Shown here: positions 43,585 through 54,839 of the stretch, one piece after another
Layout: the number at the start of each line of letters is the position of its first letter
Position numbering within the stretch: the stretch's first letter is position 1
Source: Capra hircus
Taxonomy: Eukaryota > Chordata > Mammalia > Artiodactyla > Bovidae
Reading direction: 5' to 3'
Assembly (NCBI RefSeq): GCF_001704415.2
Contig: NC_030821.1
Location: 35,447,210 to 35,511,209, forward strand
DNA length: 64,000 bases
Translations under genes and position numbers: made by a program
The notes under the pieces: generated by a model
What the model was told of the DNA's origin: nothing
The model's input: the letters and a program-made list of their open reading frames with translations, nothing else
Database searches by the model: none

Positions 43585-44750
43585 GGGAAAACTCCCTGTG
43601 TTTCTCCTTTTTCTCAAACACAGTATTTCTGACACCAGATAGTGGGATTTTTTTCCCCATACCTACCAATTCTCTGACACTAGCTGGGTGAACTACAAGT
43701 CATTTCAATTCTAAAACTAAATTGAGTTAAATTAGACCCTGCAAGTTAAGGGTTCAGTCTCACAAGGCTTTCCCCCAGTATTAGGTCTCCAGGTTACCTG
43801 CAACTTCGGTTTTACTTGGCTACAAACTGGAGGTTCTCATGACCCCTTCTGTGGATTCCATTATTTGCTAAAGCAGTTCAGAGAGCTCTGGGAAACACAT
43901 TTAGCAATTGATTATATAATAAAATATACAATAACGGATAAAGGTGAACAGCCAGATGAAGAGATACATAGGCAGAGTCTGGAAGAGTCCTCAGTGCAGG
44001 AGCTTCTGTTCTCATGGAGCTGGGATTCATCATTCTCCCTGAACAAAGGGGTGTTTACCAACCTTGAAGCTTCCCAAACCCCCTACCTTGGGGAATTTTT
44101 GTGGAGACTTCATCACAGAAAAAGTGAAAGTATTAATCACTCAATCGTATCCAATTCTTTGCAACCCCATGGACTGTAGCCCGCCAGGTTCCTCTGTCCA
44201 TGGCATTCTCCAGGCAAGAATACTGGAATGGGTAGCCATTCCCTTCTGCAAGAGATTGTCCTGACCCAGGGACCCGGGTCTCCTGCTTTTCAGGCAGATT
44301 CTTTACCATCTGAGCCACTGGGGACCTTGGGGAATTTTTGTGGAAACTTCATCACATAGGCATAATCAATCACTCACTCAGTCTCCAGTCCCTCTCTTCC
44401 CTTCCCAGAGAATGGGGGATGAGCTGAGATTTCCAAGCTTCGAATCATGACTTGGTCTATCTTGTGACAAGCCCCCATCCTAAAGCCATCCAGGAGTTGC
44501 CTCTTTAGAACAAAAGATACTCCTGTTACCTAGGATATCCCAAAGGCCTTAGGAGCTCTGTGTCAGGAACCAGGGTCAAAGACCAAATATTAGAACAAAG
44601 GATGTTTGTAGTACTCTTACCATCTAGGACATCACAAAGGCTTTGGGAGGTCTGCGCCAGCGAATGGGGACAGAGCAGGATGTACATTTTCTATTATTTC
44701 ACAGCAGCTATCTGCAAGCCCAGGAGACAGGCCTCAGAGAACCAAATGCG
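43585..44750 (+). mobile_element. ERVL-type solo LTR nested in older LTR (probable)
   Basis: About 0.95 kb apart from its own SINE. Blocks such as TCCATTATTTGCTAAAGCAG, AACAGCCAGATGAAGAGATA, CTTCATCACATAGGCATAAT and GAACAAAAGATACTCCTGTT appear in the order of an ERVL-related LTR (MLT2/MER21-like). The exact subfamily and ends are uncertain. Near 44505-44535 and 44600-44640 two similar lines (a GATACTCCTGTTACCTAGGA block and a TAGTACTCTTACCATCTAGG block) suggest a small internal duplication. Confidence 0.55.
44118..44323 (-). mobile_element. Bov-tA SINE with 33-bp flanking duplication
   Basis: Minus orientation: AAAGTGAAAGTATTAATCAC, CTCTGTCCATGGCATTCTCC, and TCTTTACCATCTGAGCCACT at the head end. 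The flanks at 44085-44117 and 44324-44356 match over 33 bases with one G/A difference (44106 against 44345). This is far longer than the 9-14 bp seen at the other SINEs here. Confidence 0.95.
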
Positions 44751-44859
44751 CAGTTATTGTGATCTTGGACTTGGAGACTCCAGAACTGTAAGAAATTAAA
44801 TGTCTGTTGTTTAAGCCATTAGGCTGTGGGATTTTGTCAGTGGCTCCATAACAAAATGG

Positions 44860-45147
44860 TTTAAAGCAATTTATATATAACTTCCTTGGTCTCATACATA
44901 CAGCAAAACATTTCAAAACATAATCAAAATATACAGAGTATCCATAAGTGAGCAAGAAAAAAATGAACAAATGACTTAAATGGGTAATTCAGAAAAAAAA
45001 TAAATCAAATGCCAAGAAACACCCAAGAAGGAGTTTAGCCTCACTGTGTCTTCTTGTGGGTTTCATCTGCTGTATGCCCAAGCCCCATCACTCCATCAGA
45101 TCTAGCTCTCTCCCATTATTATAGCCAGACCAAATGCCCAGACAATT
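44860..45147. other. Unassigned sequence
   Basis: Short gap between LTR and BovB, A-rich in part. Nothing recognised. Confidence 0.5.
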
Positions 45148-45368
45148 CTGTGTATAAGTTCAGTTCAGTTCAGTCACTCAGTCGTGTCCAACTATTTGCG
45201 ACCCCATGAATAGCAGCACGCCAGGCTTCCCTGTCCATCACCAACTCCCGAAGTTCACTCAGACTCACGTCCATTGAGTCAGTGATGCCATCTAGCCATC
45301 TCATCCTCTGTCGTCCCCTTCTCCTCCTGACCCCAATCCCTCCCAGCATCAGAATCTTTTCCAATGAC

Positions 45369-46046
45369 TCAACTCTTTGCATGAGGCGGCCAAAGTATTG
45401 GAGTTTCAGCCTCAGCATCAGTCCTTGAACATCTAGGACTGATCTCCTTTAGGATGGACTGCTTGAATCTCCTTGCAGTCCAAGGGACTCTCAAGAGTCT
45501 TCTCCAACACCACAGTTCAAAAGCATGAATTCTTTGGTGCTCAGCTTTCTTCACAGTCCAACTCTCACATTCATACATGACCACTGGAAAAACCATAGCC
45601 TTGACTAGACGGACCTTTGTTGGCAAAGTAATGTCTCTGGTTTTCAATATGCTATCTAGGTTGGTCATAATTTTCCTTCCAAGGAGTAAGCATATTTTAA
45701 TTTCGTGGCTGAAATCACCATCTGCAATGATTTTGGAGCCCAAAAAAATAAAGTCTGACACTGTTTCCACTGTTTCCCCATCTATTTCCCACAAAGTGAT
45801 GGGACCAGATTCCATGATCTTCGTTTTCTGAATGTTGAACTTTAAGCCAACTTTTTCAATCTCCTCTTTCACTTGCATCAAGAGGCTTTTTAGTTCCTCT
45901 TCACTTTCTCCCATAAGAGAGGTGTCATCTGCATATCTGAGGTTATTGATATTTCCCCCAGCAATCTTGATTCCAGCTTGTGCTTCTTCCAGCCCAGAGT
46001 TTCTCATGATGTACACTGCATAGAAGTTAAATAAACAGGATGACAA
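45369..46046 (-). pseudogene. BovB ORF2 remnant: RT palm and C-terminal part
   Basis: 225 open codons. NNLRYADD is at residues 34-41, the PITLWEIDGETVETVSDFIF thumb block follows, then AMVFPVVMYECESWTVKKAE. The frame is the same as in the piece at 46083-47393. Only the stop at 46083-46085 and the choice of a downstream methionine separate them. A frameshift near 45430 gives an unrelated C-terminal tail (CSRTDAEAETPILWPPHAKS). Confidence 0.93.
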
Positions 46047-46082
46047 TATACAGCCTTGACGTACTCCTTTTCCTATTTGGAA

Positions 46083-47393
46083 TCAGTCTGTTGTTCCACG
46101 TCCAGTTCTAACTGTTGCTTCCTGACCTGCATACAGGTTTCTCAAGAGGCAGGTCAGGTGGTCTGGTATTCCCATCTCTTTCAGGATTGTCCAGAGTTTC
46201 TTGTGATCCACACAGTCAAAGGCTTTGGCATAGTCAATAAGGCAGAAATATATGTTTTTCTGGAACTCTCTTGCTTTTTCCATGATCCAGCGGATGTTGG
46301 CAATTTGATCTCTGGTTCCTCTGCCTTTTCTAAAACCAGCTTGAACATCTGAAAGTTCATGCTTCACATATTGGTGAAGCCTGGCTTGGAGAATTTTGAG
46401 CATTACTTTACTAGCGTGTGAGATGAGTGCAATTGTGCAGTAGTTTGAGCATTCTTTGGTATTGCCTCTTTTGGGGATTGGAACAAAAACTGACATTTTC
46501 CAGTCCCGTGGCCACTGCTGAGTTTTCCAAATTTTCTGGCATATGGAGTGCAGCACTTTCACAGCATCATCTTTTAGAATTTGAAACAGCTCAACTGGAA
46601 TTCCATCACCTCCACTAGCTTTGTTTGTAATGCTGCTTTCTAAGGCCCACTTGACTTCACATTCCAGGATATCTGGCTCTAGGTGAGTGATCACACCATC
46701 GTGATTATCTGGGTCGTGAAGATCTTTTTTGTACAGTTCTTCTATGTATTCTTGCCACCTCTTCTCAATATCTTCTGCTTCTGTTATGTCCATACCATTT
46801 CTGTCCTTTATTGAGCCCACCATTGCATGAAATGTTCCCTTGGTATCTCTAATTTTCTTGAAGAGATCTCTAGTCTTTCCCATTCTGTTGTTTTCCTCTA
46901 TTTCTTTGCATTGATCACTGAGGAAGTCTTTTTTCTCTCTCCTAGCTATTCTTTGGAACTCTGCATTCAGATGCTTATATCTTTCCTTTTCTCCTTTGCT
47001 TTTCACTTCTCTTCTTTTCACAGCTATTTGTAAGGCCTCCTCAGACAGCCATTTTGCTTTTTTGCATTTCTTTTCCATGGGGATGGTCTTGATCCCTGTC
47101 TCCTGTACAATGTCACAAACCTCTGTCCATAGTTCATCAGGCATTCTGTCTATCAGATCTAGTCCCTTAAATCTATTTCTCACTTCCACTGTATAATCAT
47201 AAGGGATTTGATTTAGGTCAGACCTGAATGGTCTAGTAGTTTTCCCTATTTTCTTCAATTTAAGTCTGAATTTGGCAATAAGGAGTTCATGATCCGAGCC
47301 AGTCAGCTCTTGGTCTGGTTTTTGCTGACTGTATAGAGTTTCTCCATCTTTGGCTGCAAAGAATATAATCAATCTGATTTCGGTGTTGACCAT
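46083..47393 (-). pseudogene. BovB ORF2 remnant: endonuclease end and RT N-terminal half
   Basis: 436 open codons, the longest frame in the window. Residues 32-38 are GSDHELL, the SDH catalytic motif at the end of the endonuclease domain. Residues about 303-318 are FVPIPKRGNTKECSNY (early RT block), and 383-397 are FCLIDYAKAFDCVDH, the first catalytic aspartate block. The frame ends at a TGA where a TGG tryptophan codon is expected in the block before motif B. Upstream endonuclease parts at 47653-47865 (GEFNSDDHYIYYCRQE) are in another frame. This is a dead retrotransposon gene. Confidence 0.95.
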
Positions 47394-48672
47394 CTGGTGA
47401 TGTCCATGTGTAGAGTCTTCTCTCGTATTGTTGGAAGAGGGTGTTTGCTATGACCAGTGCATTTTCTTGGCAAAACTCTGTTAGCCTTTGCCCTGTTTCA
47501 TTTCACATTTCAAGGCCAAATTTGCCTGTTACTCCAGGTGTTTCTTGACTTCCTACTTTTGCATTCCAGTTTCCTATAATGAAAAGGACATCTTTTTGGG
47601 GTGTTAGTTCGCAAAGGTCTTATAGGTCTTCATAGAACCGTTCAACTTCAGTTTATTCAGCATTACTGGTTGGGGCATAGGCTTGGATTAGCATGATACT
47701 GAATGGTTTGCCTTGGAAATGAACAGAGATCATTCTGTCGTTTTTGAGATTGCATCCAAGTACTGCATTTTGGACTCTTTTGTTGACTATGATGGCTACT
47801 CCATTCTTAAGGGATTCTTGCCTACAGTAGTAGATATAATGGTCATCTGAGTTAAATTCACCCATTCCAGTGCATTTTAGTTTCTGATTCCTAGAATGTC
47901 AATGTTCACTGTTGCCATCTCCTGTTTGACCACTTCCAATTTGCCCTGATTCATGGACCTAACATTCCAGGTTCCTATGCAATATTGCTCTTTACAGCAT
48001 CAGACCTTATTTCTATCACAGTCACATTCACAACTGGGTGTTGTTTTTGCTTTGGCTCCATCCCTTCATTCTTTCTGGAGTTATTTCTCCACTGATCTCC
48101 AGTAGCATATTGGGCACTTACCGGCCTAGGGAGTTCCTCTCTCATTAGCCTATCATTTTGCCTTTTCGTACTGTTCATGGGGTTCTCAAGGCAAGAATAC
48201 TGAAGTGGTTTGCCATTCCCTTCTCCAGTGGACCACATTCTGTCAGACCTCTCCACCATGACCTACCCATCTTGGGTGGCCCCACACGGTATGGCTTTGT
48301 TTCATTGAGTTAAACAAGGCTGTGGTCCATGTGATCAGATAGGCTAGTTTTCTGTGATTATGGTTTCAGTGTGTCTGCCCTCTGATGCCCTCTCACAACA
48401 CCTACCATCTTACTTGGGTTTCTCTTACCTTGGACGTGGGGTATGTCTTCATGGCTGTGTATAACGTAGGTACTAAATAACCATTGGTGACAATGTAATA
48501 GCATTTTGAGGTAGAGAGAAAACCAGCTTCAAGATAATTCAATTCAAGAAGCTATCATAAGGGTTCTTTTAAAAAAAATCACAAAAGAGGAAGAATAACT
48601 AGCTCTAGAAAGTAAAAGAAAAAAACTATTCATCACAGGTCAGGAAAGAAAAGCAAATTGAAAGGCACTGAG

Positions 48673-50366
48673 TTTGGGTATTTAGAGTGATGGTGACCTC
48701 AAAAAAATGTGTTTGGCAGTTTACCTTCCTCTGCAATTTTCTGGAAGTGTTTGAGTAGGATAGATGTTAGCTCTTCTTTAAATTTTTGGTAGAATTCACC
48801 TGTGAAGCCATCTGGTCCTGGGCTTTTGTTTGTTGAAAGATTTTTGATTACAGTTTCGATTTCCATGCTTATGATGGGTCTATTAAGATTTTATATTTCT
48901 TCCTGGCTCAGTTTTGGAAGGTTATACTTTTCTAAGAATTTGTCCATTTCTTCCAAGTTGTCCATTTTATTGTCATATAGTTGCTGATAGTAGTCTCTTG
49001 TGATCCTTTGTATTTCTGTGTGGTCTGTATTTCTCCATTTTCATTTCTAATTTTATTGATTTGATTCTTCTCCCTTTTTTTCTTGATGAGTCTGGCTAAT
49101 GGTTTATCTATTTTATTTATCTTCTCGAAGAACCAGCTTTTAGTTTTGTTGATTTTTGCTATAGTCTCCCTTGTTTCATTTATTTCTGCCCTAATTTTTG
49201 TGATTTCTTTCCTTCTACTAACCCTGGCGTTCTTCATTTCTTCTTTTTCTAGTTGCTTTAGGTGTAAAGTTAGGTTATTTATTTGATTTTTCTCTTGTTT
49301 CTTGAGGTAAGCTTTTATTGCTATGAACCTTCCCCTTAGCACTGCTTTCACTGAATCCCATAGGTTTTGGGTTGTTGTGTTTTCATTTCCATTTGTTTCT
49401 AGGCATATTTTGATTTATTTTTTGATTTCTCCTGTGATTTGTTGGTAATTCAGAAGCATGTTGTTTAGCCTCCATATGTTTGCATTTTTAGTAGTTTTTC
49501 CTGTAGTTCACATCTAATCTTACCGCACTGTGATCAGAAGATTCTTGAAATGATTTCAATATTTTTGAATTTACCAAGGCTAGATTTATGGCCCAGGATG
49601 TGATCTATCCTGGAGAAGGTTCTGTGTGAACTAGAGAAAGTGAAATTCATTGTTTCGGGGTGAAATGTCCTATAGATATCGATTAGGTCTAACTGGTCCA
49701 TTGTATCATTTAAAGTTTGTGTTTCCTTACTAATTTTATGTTTGGTTGATCTATACATAGGTGTGAGTGGGGTATTAAAGTCTCCCACTATTATTGTGTC
49801 ACTGTTAATTTCCCCTTTCATACTTGTTAGCATCTGCCTTACATATTGCAGTGCTCCTATGTTGGGTGCATATATATTTATAGTTGTTATATCTTCTTCT
49901 TGGATTGACCTTTTGATCATTGTGTAGCGTCCTTCTTTGTCTCTTTTCATGGCCTATATTTCACTCTACTTTATCTGATATGAGTATTGCTATTCCTGCT
50001 TTCTTTTGGTCTCCATTTGTGTGAAATATCTTTTTCTAGCCCTTCACTTTCAATGTGTATGTGTCCTTTGGGATGATTTGAGAGACTAGCACTGAAACAT
50101 GTACATTACCATATGTGAAATAGATCACCAGTCCAGGTTTGATGCATGAGACAGGGTGCTCAGGGCCGGTGCACTGGGATGACCCTGAGGGATGGGATGA
50201 GGAGGGAGGTGGGAGGGGGGTTCAGGATGGGGGACACATGTACACCCATGGCTGATTCATGTCAGTGTATGGCAAAAACCACCACAATATTGTAAAGTAA
50301 TTAGCCTCCAATTAAAATAAATAATATTTTTTAAAAAGAAAAAATAAAGGAAAGATAATTTTTTTT
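48673..50366. mobile_element. Ruminant L1 with 5' inversion (twin priming)
   Basis: 48673-50071 is L1 ORF2 (endonuclease to early RT) in minus orientation. 50072-50366 is the L1 3' terminus in plus orientation (GGATGATTTGAGAGACTAGC to AGCCTCCAATTAAAATAAAT and an A/T-rich tail). The pair is enclosed by one 12-bp duplication AAAGGCACTGAG at 48661-48672 and 50367-50378. It is therefore one insertion event with an inverted 5' part, and the middle and end of ORF2 were lost. Confidence 0.93.
48932..49950 (-). pseudogene. L1 ORF2 remnant: endonuclease and start of RT
   Basis: Two open pieces of L1 ORF2. In 49534-49950 (138 codons), TINIYAPNIGA, VGDFNTPL at residues 55-62 and SRIDHILGHK near 113-122 give the endonuclease catalytic blocks, including the final histidine. 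In 48932-49351, KNARVSRRKEITKIRAEINE and KINKIDKPLARLIKKKREKN give the linker into the RT. Towards 48780-48840 the minus strand also encodes the KSPGPDGFTGEFYQ RT block. The catalytic palm is absent. Confidence 0.9.
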
Positions 50367-50378
50367 AAAGGCACTGAG

Positions 50379-50554
50379 GTTACACTTTGTAAGTTTGTAT
50401 GATATTTATAACTGAAAGCTAGAAAGCTTTGCCACCTAGAGTGCAGTAAAATGTATTTTCAGCTTATTGGTGACATTGTCAGCTGGTAAATGCAATTTGG
50501 CAATTAATTTCTGGTTCCAAATCCTAAGGAATAAGTCAAAATATGTAAAACACC
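50379..50554. other. Unassigned sequence
   Basis: Short gap of unremarkable sequence between two L1-related pieces. Confidence 0.5.
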
Positions 50555-50905
50555 ATGCAAAAGACAATGTTTACAATCATGCTATTTATGATAGCAATAA
50601 AAATTAGAAACACCCCCAAATGTTTGATATTACAGGAATCATCACAGAAACTACAGGACATTCATTCAAGGGAATGATACAGACAACACCAGAAAGGGCA
50701 AATATAAGGACAAGATGTCAATATGAAATTAACATAAATCCATAAGCTAGGGTACAAAATTATATACACATGATGCTTATAGCGATGTGAACACATGCAA
50801 ATAAAGAAAGACTGGAAATAATACAGAAAAGAATCACAGTTTTGGATCTCTTTTTCTCTTCCTTTTTCTCTATTTTAAACTTTTTAAATTTTATAATGTA
50901 CATTT
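50555..50905 (+). mobile_element. Old L1 (L1M) 3' region, probable
   Basis: Plus orientation: TATTTATGATAGCAATAAAA, ATTAGAAACACCCCCAAATG, AAGGGAATGATACAGACAAC and CACATGATGCTTATAGCGAT follow the order of L1M 3' sequence. Diverged. Confidence 0.55.
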
Positions 50906-51059
50906 CTTAAAAACCAAAATTTTATTAAGGAAAACAAGTCATTATACGTATACAGATAAATGAAGCACAGATAATGTCTACAATTTTGTAAAAGATGAAC
51001 CCCAACATAGGATCCCAAAATAAAGACTTAAATATTTATAAGGACAGCTGACTCTTCAT

Positions 51060-51240
51060 GAGATCTTACTATATGTCACCACTCTGCTCACAGCATTATA
51101 AAACTGTCCCATTTAGTCCTCCAACAAGGTAGGTATCACCTTCTCTAAATAATTACCTTCTCATCTAACAGATGAGAACACGGACACGTAGAGGGGTGAA
51201 GTAACCCATCCAGGTGCATAGTTTATAAGTAGTTGTCACA
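51060..51240 (-). mobile_element. MIR SINE (ancient)
   Basis: Minus orientation: a CTATATGTCACCACTCTGCT block, AACAAGGTAGGTATCACC, CATCTAACAGATGAGAACAC, GGGGTGAAGTAACCCATCCA. Diverged MIR. Confidence 0.75.
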
Positions 51241-51519
51241 AAGATGGCTACCTGCCCCCCAAGATATCTGTCTCCTCTTCGATAACAGAGAACCATGCTG
51301 GGTAGTAGCAGCTAAGCCAGGGACACTTCTGTCTTACACCTGACCCCCACCTCCTTTGCATCTAGGTGGAGTCCTTTTATTATTACATAACACATCTTGT
51401 GATTTGTGCTCAGCAGGGCAATTGATGATCTACGGAGGAAGATCAGGTCTACAAATTAGTTAAAAGTCTGAAACTAAGGTGATCAATGAACAGAAATGAT
51501 GGCTCTTTTATTTTAAAGG
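51241..51519. other. Unassigned sequence
   Basis: About 280 bp. Nothing recognised. Confidence 0.5.
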
Positions 51520-51995
51520 GAGTGTTAAAATGGCAATACCATTTTGCACGCATCCAATTGCCAACATTTTTAAAACATTACTTCCCAGGCTTGACCAGAG
51601 TGCCAGGAAATGGACAACTTCCTATTCTGCTGGTGAGAAGTAAGACACTCCCTCTGTGGGAAAATTTATTGATATGCATCAAGAGTTCAAGAGTTTTAGA
51701 ATTCTGGAAAATCTTCAACTCAGGAATTCTTTTGGAAATTAATGAAATAAGACATGTGAGTAAAGACATACAGCAATGTAATTGTTTAATCTCAGAAATT
51801 TTTATAAGACTAGTAGAAACCACCTAAATATCTAGCTACAGGGAAGTAGATAAATTATACTTTGGCTACACAAAGAGTTATTATGCAGCTACTTTAAATT
51901 ATGTTGCAAAGAATATTTAACAGCATGGAATGATCATGATACATTATACAGTGTGATTCCACTCTGACTGTGTTTGAAAAACACATCTATATCAG
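51520..51995 (+). mobile_element. Old L1 (L1M) ORF2 end and 3' UTR
   Basis: Plus orientation: AATTGCCAACATTTTTAAAA, GATATGCATCAAGAGTTCAA, CATACAGCAATGTAATTG, AGTTATTATGCAGCTACTTT and AATATTTAACAGCATGGAAT give the L1M order. The open frame at 51486-51827 is an artefact of this repeat. Confidence 0.72.
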
Positions 51996-53063
51996 GCATG
52001 AATTTGCTCCTTCCATACAGATGCAAGAATTACCACTTTTCTTTTTCTAAATTGGATGAAATCTGGTTTAGAGTCCCATCCTGCCTAGCTGAGAGGAAGA
52101 ACCACGTCAGGGACTGTTAGTTCATACCCCTCCCCCACCCCCACCTACACACACTTTCCTTTGGACCTTCCTACTAACCCAGGGATAATGTGGTACCAAG
52201 AAATGGAAAAGGTTCCTACCTCTAGACTATGGTCAAGTGCCTCTGTTACCATAATTCCTCATAGAACGTCTTGATATTGACAAGGGCAGGGGTCCTGGAG
52301 ATGAGTAGAGGTGCCCTTCAGAGCCCTGGACATGTCATAGGTTTGGCTACAGGCAGTTTCTGCCACTAATCTCAAAAGAGTGTTGTTCAGTGCTCTCTCC
52401 CTAGGGACACAGCACCAGAGGTTATGCCACTCTGGGGCACTGGGTGGGAGGGGTGCAGCTCTCAGACTCTTTCAAGCTCCCTTCTCTCCTTTCAACCTCC
52501 ACTGGGCACATCAGCTCTCTTCTAGGGCTATCCCCACCCTTTATACAAAAGCGCCAATTTATCTCTTTCCTCCTCCACATAGCGCAATTCTCTCTTAATT
52601 CCACAAGCCTAATCTGTGAAACTAAAGCCTTGGTTGGTCACATCTCAGTTTTCATCCCTGAAACCCAGTTCACATACACACATTCAACACACACACAAAC
52701 CCAAACACAAATGAGCTTAAACCTTGGAAGACAAGGACAAGAGTGCTTTTTTTCCCCTTAGTAGAATTTGAATGTCTTGAGAGAAGAGGGTAGAAAGGGG
52801 AGGGGTGAAATGGGGAAATTAATTATCTTTTTATTCTCTCCCCCCTCAGCTGTGATAATGAGACCTCAAATCTGCCACATAGGTAGGCATTAAAAAGCCT
52901 GAAAGAGGTTACAAGTGTTTGTCATTGTGGCTGGGATTACAAGAAAATTCTTTTTTTTCTTTGTTAATTTTAGACATTTCCTACAATAAACAAGGGTTGT
53001 TTGATCATTTCAAGGAATGCAACATGATTTTTTCATGCTAAGATATCAACTATATTTCTTTTT
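51996..53063. other. Unassigned sequence
   Basis: About 1.1 kb. A CA-rich low-complexity patch lies at 52670-52710. Frames at 52380-52761 overlap each other on both strands, have no domain, and look like chance. Confidence 0.42.
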
Positions 53064-53074
53064 TCTATTTCTTT

Positions 53075-53287
53075 GAAAGTGAAAGTGAAGTCACTCAGTC
53101 GTGTCCGACTCTGTGACCCCGTGGACTGCAGCCTACCAAGCTCCTCTGTCCATGGGATTCTCCAGGCAAGAATACTGGAGTGGGTTGCCATTTCCTTCTC
53201 CAGGGGATCTTCCCAACCCAGGGATCGAACCCGGGTTTCCCACATTGGAGGCAGACGCTTTAACCTCTGAGCCACCAGGGAAGCCCA
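53075..53287 (-). mobile_element. Bov-tA SINE with 11-bp TSD
   Basis: Complete minus-oriented copy: AAAGTGAAGTCACTCAGTCG, CTCTGTCCATGGGATTCTCC, GGGATCGAACCCGGGTTTCC and GAGCCACCAGGGAAGCCCA. The duplication TCTATTTCYTT is at 53064-53074 and 53288-53298. An 18-bp tandem duplication (53289-53306 and 53307-53324) overlaps the downstream copy. Confidence 0.96.
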
Positions 53288-53436
53288 TCTATTTCCTTAC
53301 CACCTTCTATTTCCTTACCACCTTCCTAATATGATGGTGTATTTTTAAACAAAGAGAAACCAGAAAGCAATGAGAATTATGTTACTGAAGAGCACAGATA
53401 ATGGCTATAAAGGCATTTTAAAGAAAAGAAAATAAG

Positions 53437-53565
53437 GGACTTACCTGGCGTCCAGTGGTTAGGACTCTGCACTTCCCCTGCAAGGGGCGCATGCTTCATC
53501 TCTGTTTGGGGAACTAAGTTCCCGCATGCTGGGTAGCATAGCCGCATTGCCTCCTCTAAATAATA
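53437..53565 (+). mobile_element. CHR-like SINE
   Basis: Plus orientation: GGGACTTACCTGGCGTCCAG, GGTTAGGACTCTGCACTTCC, a TCATCTCTGTTTGGGGAACT block and CCCGCATGCTGGG. Same family type as 23843-23960, with an A/T-rich tail (AATAATAACAATAATA). Confidence 0.8.
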
Positions 53566-54839
53566 ACAATAATATAAAAGAAAAGAAGAACGCTTACAAA
53601 AATACTCTTTCTGTGAGAGCTTCAGAGGAATCAGTGTATAACTTTCTGAGGTGACTAAGTTAATGACACCATTTATTTTGGATATAAATATTTGGATTGA
53701 TTGCTTTCCTTGGTTGATTCTACTTATTTCCTTTCCCTCTTAAAGATCTTCCAAACTTCATACCACTCTGGAGGTGTGCACCCAAATTGCGACTAAAAGT
53801 TTCTACCCCTAAAGAAATCATTTTTAGCCATTTCCTCAACTCAAAATACAACTACATTATGAGACAGGTTAAAAGATGACCTCAAAGTTCAGCAAGAATT
53901 ATTATTACCCTCAATTTTTCCTCTTTCAGAATCAGAGATTCTCTTGTCAGCTATCAGTAGCACAACAGGAACAGAGATACCGAGCATTCCACTAAAAAGC
54001 CAGCAGCCCCACAGAGGTGCCTAGAATAATGAGAATTCTTGCACCCTCTCACTTCATTTTCCATCCTACAAACATTTTGTTTCAATGCTCTTTTTTTTCA
54101 TACTTTTTTTTCCATCTCGGCATCCATCCAAATATTAAAATTCATTCTTCTTTCTTTTAAGAAATCTCCATCAGGAAGCCGTCATTACCCTTGGTTTTCA
54201 CATAGATAACTCTTGGATATGTGGCTCAGAAGTACCCTGGAGGGTGATAGGTGGGGGAAAAACCAAAAGGGCAATACATGGAATATATGCAGCAACATTT
54301 CCCCCATGTTGGGCCCATCTGATTCAGGAATGCCTTGTGTTCATTACCAAGTCCAGGGTTGATTTGATACAGATGTATTTAAGGGGTTCTTGTCATTTTT
54401 TCCTCTTTCTCAAGCTGCCCTTAGTCACCCTGAAACCATGACCAGATTTTTAGTACAAGGCAACCCCTGCAAGCCAAGGAATGAACTCATTTGCTAGTCA
54501 CTGACTCTAAGCTCAAACAGTGTCTTTTGCCTGGGTTCTGCTTGGTTTTCACTGGGAGCTCAGAGAAGAGTGTACAAGGGGGACATTGAGAAGATGGTCC
54601 TGACTCCAACAGTTCTTCACACCCAGCACATCTAAAGATTGTCTTTCAGTTTAGAGCTGTAGGCTAGTAGCATCCTTTCCCCAATTCACATTGTTCTGAA
54701 TCTGAACTAATAGACCATGAAGTCCCTTAGGGTTATATCTTTAATTAATTTAATATTTATTGAGTACTACTATATGCCAAGCATTGTACTTGTCTTTATA
54801 ACACCAGACTTAGTCATAATAAACACACAATAAATGTTT
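53566..54839. other. Unassigned sequence
   Basis: About 1.3 kb. The end (54740-54800) has a weak L2-like minus-strand segment (ATTTATTGAGTACTACTATA TGCCAAGC). Otherwise nothing is recognised. Confidence 0.4.

Larger units (their letters stand above)
43075..44855 (+). mobile_element. MaLR-type LTR, host of nested insertions
   Basis: Three pieces in order make one old LTR in plus orientation: 43075-43097 (TTATGGGTGGAATTGTGTC), 43363-43584 (CCAATATTCATGCATTAAGG, GAATGTGACTGCATTTGGAG, AGGTTGTTAGGGTGGTCCCT) and 44752-44855 (GATCTTGGACTTGGAGACTC, TGTTGTTTAAGCCATTAGG). A BOV-A2 fills the first gap and another LTR the second. Confidence 0.7.
45158..48454 (-). mobile_element. BovB (RTE) LINE, near full length, with TSD
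   Basis: 3297 bp in minus orientation: 3' tail TTCAGTTCAGTTCAGTCACT at the low end, then the RT and endonuclease regions, and a 5' region ending TTACCTTGGACGTGGGGTAT. It is flanked by a perfect 10-bp duplication CTGTGTATAA at 45148-45157 and 48455-48464. The length matches the family's 3.2-kb consensus. ORF2 is broken in the endonuclease, by one in-frame stop in the RT, and by a frameshift near the C-terminus. Inactive, but the best BovB here. Confidence 0.98.

Noticed and set aside
44600..44700. CRISPR-like or other spaced repeat system
   Set aside because: The few similar blocks are parts of an LTR. No regular repeat-spacer pattern exists anywhere in the window.
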